64,000 nucleotides of DNA, taken from the NCBI GenBank assembly GCA_001799715.1, contig MGTZ01000060.1, positions 30,120 to 94,119 on the forward strand, given 5' to 3'. Below the pieces are notes generated by a model. The model made no database searches. It saw only the letters and a program-made list of their open reading frames with translations, and was not told where the DNA came from. Of the stretch, positions 8,612-16,664 are shown piece after piece. Each line of letters starts with the position of its first letter. Position 1 is the stretch's first letter. Origin of the DNA: Elusimicrobia bacterium GWB2_63_16 (GTDB lineage Bacteria > Elusimicrobiota > Elusimicrobia > Elusimicrobiales > UBA9959). Made by a program: the position numbers and the translations under genes.

Positions 8612-10060
8612 ATGAAAAGCAAGAACCTCTTAACTTTCGCGCTGCTGGCCGCGGCCCTTCTGGCCCCGGCGGCGGCGCAAGCCCAGTCGCTGGAAGCGCT
8701 GCGCAGCAAGACGGCCCTGGAGGCGCAGATAGAAGAGCGCCTCCGGTCCATGATCTCTTCCTACCTCAACACCAAGGAAGTCGCCGTGGCCGCCAAGGTC
8801 AACGTGCTGGTCAGCCGCAAGAACGACGATCCCAAGAGCGGCGTGCGCAAGTGGGACGACAAGGACGAACTGATCCTGCCCGGCGTGCCCGCGGCTACCT
8901 CGATGACCAAGGATTCCGGCGCGGCCAAGGCCGCCGAGGCCGCCAAGCGGCAGGTGCGCCTGGGAGTGGACAGCGTGAACATCTGGATCATCGTGGGCAA
9001 GCCGGTGGCCAAGGACCAGGAGACCAAGATCAAGAAGCTGGTCGGCGACGCGCTGGGCCTGGACACCGCCGTTGGCGACACCATTTCCGTGGAGAGCACG
9101 CTGCCGGAGAAGCCTTCGCGCGCGCTGGATATCGGCGCCATCGTGGCCCTGGTCTGCCTGGCCGTGCTGGCCGCCTTCCTGTACGGCCCTTTCCGCGGCT
9201 TCCTGGCCCGCCTCAACGAGAACCTGGCCGCCCTGGCGGCGGCGAAGAAAGGCCCGGCCGAGCACAAGTCCGGCGGCGGCGGGGACATCACCCTGGCCGG
9301 GGGGGACGACATGCCCGCCGAGACCACGATGTCGGGCGCGCTGGCCATAGCCGGCGGCGGCGGCGGGGCGTCGGTGCTCTCTTTCGATTCCGGCGACAAC
9401 ATCCCGCTGGAAAAGTACGTCACCAAGGACAACGTGGACGACCTGATGCTCATCCTGCACGACGAGCCCGCCGAAGTGATAGCCAAGGTGGTGCAGCGCA
9501 TCCCGCAGAAGCTGGCCTTCACGGCCATCCCCAAATACAAGATGAAGGAAGTGCTCGAGCAGTTCCTCAAGCGCGAGTTCGACGAGCCGGAGAAGATCAA
9601 GACGCTGCTGGACCGCATCAAGGACAAGATGGCCGGCAGCTTCGGCGGCGAGCAGCGCCTGGGCAACCTGATGCAGATCATGGACAAGAAATCCCAGGAG
9701 CGCACGCTGGCCTTCCTGCGCGAGAAGGACGCGGCCTTCGCCGCGGCCGTGGAGACCCGCTACTTCAAGTTCGAGGACCTGATGCGCTACGACGAGATGG
9801 CGCTGCGCAGGATCTTCCGCAAGGCCGGCGCCGAGCCTTTCGCCCGCTGCCTGAAGAACTGCGACGCCCCCACGCTGGAGGCCTTCCACGAGATGCTGGG
9901 CCCCGCCATCAGGGACCTCGTGAACGCGCGCATGCAGAACATGCTGCTGACCGGCGACACCAACGATTCGGAGCTGACCATCCTGGCCGCCGTGCAGGCG
10001 CTGGCCGCCAAGGGGCTGATCCTGCCGCTGGCCGACGTCAAGCAGGCCGGCAAGGTCTGA
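8612..10060 (+). CDS. Chimeric flagellar-type rotor protein: FliF RBM3-like domain, membrane helix, FliG M/C domains
   Basis: The start has a good ribosome site (AGAAGGAGCAGGTAAAAATG). The 482-residue chain has a signal peptide or N-terminal helix (1-25). A periplasmic section (about 26-165) resembles the C-terminal ring-building region of FliF: 'IEERLRSMISSYL', then 'VNIWIIVGKPV', 'KKLVGDALGLD' and 'GDTISVESTLPEKP'. A membrane helix follows (about 172-194), then a Gly-rich cytoplasmic linker, a FliG-middle-like segment (about 268-340) and a FliG C-terminal-like domain (about 345-475) with the family's 'FKFEDLMRYDEMALRRIF'. The two upstream ring domains, the first periplasmic part of FliF and the FliF-binding FliG N-domain are missing, as expected if the two proteins were joined. 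The torque helix (about 426-445) reads 'AIRDLVNARM' and lacks the adjacent acidic pair of E. coli FliG. In family terms this is a rotor that couples to MotA; a filament-less use is inference. Confidence 0.8.
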   Translation: MKSKNLLTFALLAAALLAPAAAQAQSLEALRSKTALEAQIEERLRSMISSYLNTKEVAVAAKVNVLVSRKNDDPKSGVRKWDDKDELILPGVPAATSMTKDSGAAKAAEAAKRQVRLGVDSVNIWIIVGKPVAKDQETKIKKLVGDALGLDTAVGDTISVESTLPEKPSRALDIGAIVALVCLAVLAAFLYGPFRGFLARLNENLAALAAAKKGPAEHKSGGGGDITLAGGDDMPAETTMSGALAIAGGGGGASVLSFDSGDNIPLEKYVTKDNVDDLMLILHDEPAEVIAKVVQRIPQKLAFTAIPKYKMKEVLEQFLKREFDEPEKIKTLLDRIKDKMAGSFGGEQRLGNLMQIMDKKSQERTLAFLREKDAAFAAAVETRYFKFEDLMRYDEMALRRIFRKAGAEPFARCLKNCDAPTLEAFHEMLGPAIRDLVNARMQNMLLTGDTNDSELTILAAVQALAAKGLILPLADVKQAGKV

Positions 10061-10085
10061 GCCGCTATTTTAAGGAGGAGTTAAC

Positions 10086-10847
10086 GTGGACTTTTCAACC
10101 GTTATAGGATTGGCCCTGGGCGTGGGCTGCGTTTATTACGCCATGGCGGCCGGCGACATCATGGGCCTGCTGTGGGACCTGCCTTCCTTCATCCTGGTGG
10201 TCGGCGGCACCATAGCCTCCACCATGATGACCTTCCCGATGGAAGTCATAAAACACGTGCCGCGCTCGCTGCTGCTGACCTTCTTCCCGCAGAAGGTAGG
10301 CAAGCCGCAGGTTATCATCAACCGGCTCTGCGCGCTGGCCGACGTGGTCAAGGAGAAGGGCGTGGACTCGCTCGCCGAACACACCGTCAAGGACGACAAG
10401 TTCCTGAAGTCCGGGGTAAAAATGATACTCAGCGAATGGGACGAGGACGCCATCAAGGAAAGTCTCGAGAAGGACATGGAATTCACGCTGGAGCGACACC
10501 AGCAGGTGCAGAAGGCCTTCGCGGCGGCCGGCGGCTACGGACCGGTGTTCGGCCTGCTCGGTACGCTCATCGGCATCCTGGGCGTGCTGCGCTACCTCGA
10601 CAGCCCCAAGGCCATGGGCGCCGCCATGACGGTGGCCATCGTTACCACTTTCTACGGCATCTTCATGGCCAATTTCATAGCGCTGCCCACCGCCGGCAAG
10701 CTGGAGAACTACAGCAACAAGGAACTCCTGGCCAAGCAGCTGATGCTGATGGGCGTGCTCTCCTTCAAGAAAGAGGAGTCTTCCCTGAACCTGCGCCGCA
10801 AGCTGGAGAAGCACCTGGGCGCGCAGCACCGCAAAGAGGAAAAATAG
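10086..10847 (+). CDS. motA: MotA-family stator protein
   Basis: The GTG start follows a strong ribosome site (AAGGAGGAGTTAACGTG). The 253-residue product has four predicted membrane helices in MotA order: two near the N-terminus (about 3-22 and 30-50), a long cytoplasmic loop, then two more (about 150-205). The MotA signature is intact: 'YGPVFGLLGTLIGILGVL' with the conserved Pro, then 'AMTVAIVTTFYGIFMAN' and 'ALPTAGKLE' with the second conserved Pro. MotA forms the pentamer that surrounds a MotB dimer and pushes on FliG as ions flow. The FliG-like protein sits immediately upstream and two MotB-like genes immediately downstream, so stator and rotor are encoded together. The family assignment is firm; what the motor drives is unknown. 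Confidence 0.92.
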   Translation: MDFSTVIGLALGVGCVYYAMAAGDIMGLLWDLPSFILVVGGTIASTMMTFPMEVIKHVPRSLLLTFFPQKVGKPQVIINRLCALADVVKEKGVDSLAEHTVKDDKFLKSGVKMILSEWDEDAIKESLEKDMEFTLERHQQVQKAFAAAGGYGPVFGLLGTLIGILGVLRYLDSPKAMGAAMTVAIVTTFYGIFMANFIALPTAGKLENYSNKELLAKQLMLMGVLSFKKEESSLNLRRKLEKHLGAQHRKEEK

Positions 10848-10862
10848 CCGTACCCCGAACCG

Positions 10863-11627
10863 ATGGCCCTGAAGAAGAAAAGCCTTAAAACGCCCGTAGT
10901 CTGGATGACGGTCTACAGCGACCTCATAACCAACGAGGCTCTGTTCTTCATGATGCTTTTCGCCAGCGTGCTCATAGCCTACCAGAAAGGCTTCACGGAG
11001 CAGGAATTCAGGGATTACATGCGCGGCATCTCCACCTCGATCTACAAGAAGGAAGCCGCGGCCAAGACCATGACGGAGACCGGCAAAAAGCTGGCCAGGA
11101 TAGAAGGCATAGCCTCGGTGAAGCTCGGCGACAAGGACCTGCGCATCGTGCTGCCGGAGCCGGTGCTGTTCGAATCCGGCCAGGCCAAACTTAAGGAAGA
11201 GGGGAAACTGGTGCTGACCGAAGTGGGCAAGGTGCTGGCCGCCAGCCGCTACGACCTGGAGATAGAAGGCCACACGGACGACGTGCCCATAACCCAGGCG
11301 GCGCCGGCCGGCATGAAGCGCTGGCAGCTGGCCATGGCGCGCTCCACGGGGCTCGGGCCCTACTATTCCAACCGCGAGCTGTCGGCGGCGCGCTCGCTGC
11401 AGGTGCTGCAGTATTTTACGAGGGAGAGGCTGCTGGCCCCGGAGCGCGTAGCGGCGGCGGCCTACGGCGAGTACATGCCGGCTGGCCCCAACGACAGCTA
11501 CGAGAACCGGGCCAGGAACCGCCGCATAGAGATCAAGCTGGTGCTGCGCGACAGGGCGGCCCTGGTGCGGATGGCGGCCCTGCAGCAGGCCCCGGAGGCC
11601 GCGGCGGCGCCGGGGACGGTCCAATGA
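10863..11627 (+). CDS. motB: MotB-like stator protein with OmpA peptidoglycan-binding domain (ion-conducting type)
   Basis: The 254-residue product has a short basic N-terminus and one membrane helix (about 12-37). It keeps the MotB pattern 'VVWMTVYSDLITN': Asp20 sits where MotB carries the ion-binding Asp (consensus Y-A-D-x-M-T). A linker leads to an OmpA-type peptidoglycan-binding domain (about 100-245) with 'LEIEGHTDDVPI', a variable insertion and 'NRRIEIKLVL'. It should anchor the stator to the cell wall and carry the ion. It starts 15 bases after motA and overlaps the next gene by 4 bases (ATGA). Confidence 0.9.
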   Translation: MALKKKSLKTPVVWMTVYSDLITNEALFFMMLFASVLIAYQKGFTEQEFRDYMRGISTSIYKKEAAAKTMTETGKKLARIEGIASVKLGDKDLRIVLPEPVLFESGQAKLKEEGKLVLTEVGKVLAASRYDLEIEGHTDDVPITQAAPAGMKRWQLAMARSTGLGPYYSNRELSAARSLQVLQYFTRERLLAPERVAAAAYGEYMPAGPNDSYENRARNRRIEIKLVLRDRAALVRMAALQQAPEAAAAPGTVQ

Positions 11628-12265
11628 AGAAGAAGAAACTGGACTTCTCCGAGGCGATGAACGCCTACCTGATGCCCTACATCGGCGTCATGACCATCTT
11701 GTGCATCTTCTTCCTGATCCAGTACGCCGACTACTCGGAGCGCCTGAAGAAAAAGAACGCCGAGCGCACCGAGATCCTGGCACAGGAGGTCAAAGAGGAC
11801 CTCAAGGACCTGCAGGACGCCAAGGTGGAGACGGTGGAGGACGGGATCAAGGTAACGCTGCCCTCTTCCGTGGTTTTCGACCTGAGCATAGCCAGACTCA
11901 AGGACGCGGCCCTGCCCACCCTGGGCAACCTGGCCGCGAGCATCAAGAACCTCGACGAGCGCTACGTGGTGGTGGTGGACGGTCACACGGACGACGAGCC
12001 GGTCTTCTACGGCGGCGACTTCTCGTCCAACTGGGAACTTTCGCTCTACCGGGCCATCAGCGTGATAGATTTCCTCGTGAAAGAGGGGAACAACCCGGAA
12101 CTTTTCGCGGCCGCGGGGCACGGGCAGTACAGCCCGCTGTACCCCAACGATACGCCGGAGCACAAGGCGGCCAACCGCAGGGTGGAGATACTGATACGCA
12201 GGAGGACCGCCCCGTCGGCGCCTCTGGCGGAAGTGGTGAGCGCGGAGCGGCAAACCGCAAATTAA
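11624..12265 (+). CDS. Second MotB-like protein with OmpA domain, lacking the ion-binding Asp
   Basis: This 213-residue protein repeats the MotB layout: a basic N-terminus, one membrane helix (about 14-36) and an OmpA domain with 'VVVVDGHTDDEPVF' and 'NRRVEILIRRR'. The helix reads 'AYLMPYIGVMTILCIFFL' and contains no Asp, so the position used by MotB to bind the ion is not acidic. The nearest acid is Glu10, before the helix. It is translationally coupled to the first motB by ATGA. One MotA with two MotB-like partners recalls AglR with AglQ and AglS of Myxococcus gliding, although those lack the OmpA domain. A heterodimeric stator or a wall anchor without ion flow are both possible. Confidence 0.85.
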   Translation: MKKKKLDFSEAMNAYLMPYIGVMTILCIFFLIQYADYSERLKKKNAERTEILAQEVKEDLKDLQDAKVETVEDGIKVTLPSSVVFDLSIARLKDAALPTLGNLAASIKNLDERYVVVVDGHTDDEPVFYGGDFSSNWELSLYRAISVIDFLVKEGNNPELFAAAGHGQYSPLYPNDTPEHKAANRRVEILIRRRTAPSAPLAEVVSAERQTAN

Positions 12266-12296
12266 GGCAACAGGTAAGGCAGGCTAAGGAGAATCA

Positions 12297-12677
<381 letters not shown>

Positions 12678-12683
12678 CGCCGC

Positions 12684-14810
12684 ATGCGCCACGCAACGCT
12701 CAAGCCCCTGCTGACGGCCCTGCTGGCCGCCTGCTGCGCGGCCGCGGCCCAGGCCGCGCCGGAGATGATCGTACTGGCCTCCGCCACGTACGACTCCGGC
12801 GCGCTGTCCGACGTGGCCACCGCGCTGGCCGTGGACGCGGCCGGCAACATCTTCGTCACCGGCAACAGCGGCAACGACTTCCTCTCCGTCAAATACAGCA
12901 AGACCCTGGCGCTCACCGTGGGCGCGGCCAGCCTTTACGCCAACGGCGGCAGCGGCAATATCCCGGGCGGCATAGCCGTGGACGGCCTCGGGAACATCGT
13001 GGTGGCGGGTTCCGAGAACAGCGCGGCCAACTACGTCACGCTGAAATACAGCGCCAATTTCGGCGCTCTGCTCTCTTCCGCCGCCTATTCCGGCGGGGTC
13101 GAGGATAAAGCCAACGCCGTGATCACCGACGACCAGAACAATATCTACGTCACCGGCTACAGCAACAACGGCACCGACGATTTCTACACCATCAAGTACA
13201 GCCCCGCCCTGAACCAGGTCTCCAGCGCGGCCTACGACAGCGGCGACCTGGACCAGGCCAACGCCCTGACCTTCAACGGCGACTACCTGATAGTGGCGGG
13301 CCTGACCAAGACGGACGGCGGGACCAACGACAACGTGCGTCTGGTGCGCTACGACAAGAACCTCAATTACCTGCCGCCGGCGGTTTCTTTCGACAGCGGC
13401 GGCGGCGACGTGGCGTACGGCGTAGCCTCCGACGCGCAGGGCAACATCATCGTGGCCGCCCGCCGGGCGGGAGCCACGCCGGACTTCCTCACCCTTAAAT
13501 ACGACAGCACGCTGACCACGCTGATCTCATCGGCGGTCTACGACAGCGGGGGGGTGGACTGGCCCAAGGGCGTGGCGGTGGATTCCAGCGGCAACATCAT
13601 CGTAACCGGGCACACCAATTTCCCCGCGGCCGGTAATTTTTTAACCATCAAGTACGACAGTTCGCTCAACGTACTGTCCACGGCGGCCTATGACGGCGGC
13701 CAGGCCGACATCTCCAACGCCGTCATCGTGGACGCCGAAGACAATGTGATCGTGGCCGGCCAGAGCTACACGGCGACCGACAACTATTTCGTGGTCAAAT
13801 ACAACGCCTCGCCGAAGCTCACCGCCGTGGACGAGCTCTATATCGGCGAGACTTCGAACGTCAACATCATCGGCCGCGGCCTGCTGCCGGACACGGCCGT
13901 CTCTTTCTCCGACACGCTGATCTCCACCGGCGCGGCCTCGTATAATTCAGGCCAGATCACTCTGCAGGTAGCCCCGGCGCCCTCGGTCATACTGGGCTTC
14001 ACCACCATCACCGTCACCAACTCCAACGGCGAGTATTACACTTCCGCCTCGCTGGCCAGGACCCGCCTGCGCCAGTCCATCCCAGCCGCCCAGGCGGCCA
14101 CGATAAGCGCCATGATGAAGCTGGGCCAGGTCACGGTCTCCGTGCCGGCCAACTCCTTCGCGCTGCAGGAGACCATCACGCTCTCTCCGGAAACCGCCGC
14201 TGCCGGCGACATACAGCAGGCCGGCGAGGGCCTTTTCATAGCGGGCAACCCTTCCACCACCTCCCTGCAGAACCTGACGGTCACCCTGCGCTACAGCGTC
14301 GCGGACCTGGGCGACTACCCCGAGGCCGCCCTGTCGCTGGGCTACTACGACACCGCCTCCGGCTGGGTAGCGCTGCCCTCCACGGTCAACACCGCAGCCA
14401 AAACGGTGACCGCCCCGGCCAAGGCGGCCAACAATAAGTACGCCGTCATTAAAGCCGTTTCCAGCGGCGGCGGGGGAGGCATAGGCGGCCCCGGCGGCGG
14501 CAGCGGCATACCGGCCAAGGTCTACCCCAACCCCTACCGTCCCGGCAGCGGCGGCAACTTCGACGATTCAACGCTGGGCGCGGGCATAGTGTTCGCCGGC
14601 CTCGGCGCCGGCGGGTCCTTCAACCTGACCATAGTGGACCTGTCCGGCCAGCTGATACACCAGAAGTCGGGCACGGCCGACAGCGAAGGCCGCTACCTCT
14701 GGGACACCAAGAGCGACTCCGGGGCCGAGACGGCCACCGGCGTCTACATCTATTTCGTCAAAGGAGGGAGCGGGGAACCGCGGAAAGGCAAGTTCTCCAT
14801 CATCCGCTAG
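12684..14810 (+). CDS. Secreted SBBP-repeat (beta-propeller-like) protein with C-terminal sorting domain
   Basis: The 708-residue product has a signal peptide (1-24, ending 'AAAAQAA'). About eight SBBP-type repeats follow (25-380) with the pattern 'A.AVD..GNI.VTG.S', 'DF...KY...L' and 'YDSGG.D'; these are often propeller blades. An IPT/TIG-like Ig domain (about 383-455) and a beta-rich domain come next. The C-terminal domain from about residue 612 starts 'KVYPNPYRPG' and contains 'LTIVDLSGQLIHQ' and 'YLWDTKSDSG', which is type 9/FlgD-like. It begins 6 bases after the receiver gene and has no obvious ribosome site. The next gene is PorV-like, repeating the cargo-shuttle pairing seen twice elsewhere in the window. 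Surface location is inferred. Confidence 0.8.
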   Translation: MRHATLKPLLTALLAACCAAAAQAAPEMIVLASATYDSGALSDVATALAVDAAGNIFVTGNSGNDFLSVKYSKTLALTVGAASLYANGGSGNIPGGIAVDGLGNIVVAGSENSAANYVTLKYSANFGALLSSAAYSGGVEDKANAVITDDQNNIYVTGYSNNGTDDFYTIKYSPALNQVSSAAYDSGDLDQANALTFNGDYLIVAGLTKTDGGTNDNVRLVRYDKNLNYLPPAVSFDSGGGDVAYGVASDAQGNIIVAARRAGATPDFLTLKYDSTLTTLISSAVYDSGGVDWPKGVAVDSSGNIIVTGHTNFPAAGNFLTIKYDSSLNVLSTAAYDGGQADISNAVIVDAEDNVIVAGQSYTATDNYFVVKYNASPKLTAVDELYIGETSNVNIIGRGLLPDTAVSFSDTLISTGAASYNSGQITLQVAPAPSVILGFTTITVTNSNGEYYTSASLARTRLRQSIPAAQAATISAMMKLGQVTVSVPANSFALQETITLSPETAAAGDIQQAGEGLFIAGNPSTTSLQNLTVTLRYSVADLGDYPEAALSLGYYDTASGWVALPSTVNTAAKTVTAPAKAANNKYAVIKAVSSGGGGGIGGPGGGSGIPAKVYPNPYRPGSGGNFDDSTLGAGIVFAGLGAGGSFNLTIVDLSGQLIHQKSGTADSEGRYLWDTKSDSGAETATGVYIYFVKGGSGEPRKGKFSIIR

Positions 14811-14816
14811 AACGCC

Positions 14817-15983
14817 ATGAAAAGCTCACGCCTCCTCGCCCTCACCGCCCTCGCCGCCCTGTGCTGCGCCGGTGAAGCCCGCGCCGCCGGGGCCTCCTCG
14901 GCCGCCTTCCTGCGGGTGGGCTGGGGCGCCAGGCCCGCGGCCATGGGCGAGGCCTTCACGGCCGCCGCCGACGACGTGGACGCCCTCTACTGGAACCCGG
15001 CCGGGCTTAATTACGTCAAGCGCATGCAGCAGACCTTCGGCCACAACGTCTGGCTGGCCGATACCAGCCTGCAGCACGCGGCCTTCGCCCTGCGCCGCAC
15101 GCCCGACGACGTGATAGGCGCCGGCCTCGGCGGCCTGTCCACCGGCGACATAGAGCGCGGCAACAAGTACGGCTACACCGAAGGCTACTACAGCGCCGGC
15201 GACCTGGTGCTGATAGGCTCCTACGCCCGCACGCTCAAGAACAAGCTCCGGGCCGGCGCCAGCTTTAAGATCATCCGCGAGCGCATAGAGAGCGAGAGCG
15301 GCCAGGCTTTCGCGCTGGACGCCGGCGCCGTTTACGAACGCTCCCCGCGCCTCAAGTTCGGCGCCACGCTGCGCAACCTGGGCACGGGCCTCGCGCTGGG
15401 CGAAGCCGGCACCCCGGGCGGGCTGCCCATGGGCCTGCGCGCCGGCGCCGCCCTGCAGTACAATAAGGACCTGCTGCTCACCTCCGATATAAGTCTGCCT
15501 TTCGACGATTCGCTGGGGCTGCATTTCGGCGCGGAGTACATCTACCCGGCGCCGGTGAAAGGCGCGCGCCTGGCCCTGCGCGGCGGCTTCAAGACCGCGG
15601 CGATGGGCTACCTCGGCGCCATGGCGGCCATCAGCCTGGGCTTCGGCGTGGAGACCGGCGCGCTGGGAGTGGATTACGCGCTGAGCCCCTACGGCGACCT
15701 GGGCATGACGCACCGCCTCAGTCTGAAGATAAAGTTCGATTCGCTCACCGCGAAGCAGGACCAGATCACCCTGGAAAAGAACGGGAAGAAAGTGACCCGC
15801 GCCGCCGCCGACGTCTACGCCGAGACCATGCAGTGGTTCAGGGCCAAGACCGAGGCCGAGAAGCTGGGCAGGGCCGAGCAGGAGACGCTGCTGAAGCGCA
15901 TCATAGAGAAGTTCTCTCCGCTGGGCGTGGACGTCAGCGAAGCTAAAAAGCAACTGGGAGGCCCCGATGCGCCTCCCCGCTAA
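14817..15983 (+). CDS. PorV/PorQ-like (UPF0164) outer-membrane protein
   Basis: The 388-residue product has a signal peptide ending near Ala24. The PorV-family entry motif follows: 'GWGARPAAMGEAFTAAADD' then 'ALYWNPAGL'. Repeated amphipathic strands to about residue 305 fit a 14-stranded barrel of the FadL/PorV kind, and it ends in a soluble, charged helical tail (about 305-388). It follows the SBBP sorting-domain gene by 6 bases and overlaps the next ORF by 17. In type 9 systems PorV collects cargo at the translocon; here the role is by homology and neighbourhood only. Confidence 0.8.
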   Translation: MKSSRLLALTALAALCCAGEARAAGASSAAFLRVGWGARPAAMGEAFTAAADDVDALYWNPAGLNYVKRMQQTFGHNVWLADTSLQHAAFALRRTPDDVIGAGLGGLSTGDIERGNKYGYTEGYYSAGDLVLIGSYARTLKNKLRAGASFKIIRERIESESGQAFALDAGAVYERSPRLKFGATLRNLGTGLALGEAGTPGGLPMGLRAGAALQYNKDLLLTSDISLPFDDSLGLHFGAEYIYPAPVKGARLALRGGFKTAAMGYLGAMAAISLGFGVETGALGVDYALSPYGDLGMTHRLSLKIKFDSLTAKQDQITLEKNGKKVTRAAADVYAETMQWFRAKTEAEKLGRAEQETLLKRIIEKFSPLGVDVSEAKKQLGGPDAPPR

Positions 15984-16578
15984 GCTGGCCTGCGCCCTGG
16001 CCGCGCTGGCCGCCGCCCTGCTGCCGGCCGGCGCGCAGGACGCGCTGGACCGCGGGGCCGGCCTCTTCCTCTCCGGCCGCCTGGACAGCGCCATCGCCTT
16101 CTTTTCCGGCGCGCTGAAAGAGAACCCCAAAGATACCCGCGCCAAAGAGATCCTCGGCCATTGCCTGGCCATAAAGGGCAAGGACGCGCTGAGGGAGGGG
16201 GACTATGCCGGCGCCCGCGACTCGCTGCGGCGCGCCGCGGAGATCTTCCCCAGGAACGATTCGCTCAGGACGCTGGCCCTGCTGGCCGAGCTGGACCGGG
16301 ACGCGCCCACCCCCGCGGTGCCGCTGTCCACGGCGGCGCTGACCACCTCGGCCGAGACCGGCGCGGTGTTCGACTGCCTGTTCGGGGACGGGGACTGCGC
16401 CAAGGGCGGCCGCTACGTCATCCACGTGGTCAGGGCCGGCGAGACCATGGCAGAGATCGCCATCAGATACTACGGCGACCTCAAGCTCTGGGAGAAGATC
16501 TGGGGCGCTAACCCGCAGCTGACCAACCCCCACCGGCTAGAAAAGGGCGTCAAACTGCTCATCCCGCTGGATAAGTAG
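15967..16578 (+). CDS. TPR and LysM periplasmic protein
   Basis: The 203-residue product has a signal peptide (about 1-20), TPR-like helices (about 22-95, including 'AIAFFSGALKENPKDTRAKE') and a C-terminal LysM domain (about 152-203: 'YVIHVVRAGETMAEIAIRYY', 'IWGANPQL', 'LLIPL'). LysM binds glycan of the cell wall, so the protein probably anchors a TPR scaffold to peptidoglycan. The start overlaps the end of the PorV-like gene by 17 bases, so the two are translated together. It may tether the PorV complex, or the Mot-type machine just upstream, to the wall; that is inference. Confidence 0.8.
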   Translation: MRLPAKLACALAALAAALLPAGAQDALDRGAGLFLSGRLDSAIAFFSGALKENPKDTRAKEILGHCLAIKGKDALREGDYAGARDSLRRAAEIFPRNDSLRTLALLAELDRDAPTPAVPLSTAALTTSAETGAVFDCLFGDGDCAKGGRYVIHVVRAGETMAEIAIRYYGDLKLWEKIWGANPQLTNPHRLEKGVKLLIPLDK

Positions 16579-16614
16579 GCCGCGCCAGCGGCCCGTTACT
16601 TCTGCTACGCGCGC

Positions 16615-16644
16615 TTTCATAACCCCCCGATAATTATCTACAAT
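16615..16644 (+). promoter_or_regulatory. Putative promoter for the acyl-CoA ligase gene
   Basis: A -10-like TACAAT (16639-16644) lies in an AT-rich patch 20 bases before the start codon. A weak -35 (TTTCAT, 16615-16620) is 18 bases upstream. It fits the break between the motor/PorV region and the following genes. Confidence 0.4.
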
Positions 16645-16664
16645 TTAGGCTTACCGGAGGCCCA

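Noticed and set aside
7210-8751. Minus-strand open frame across the PorV-TPR gene and terminator
   Set aside because: It spans a strong terminator and the start of the next operon, so it is not a gene.
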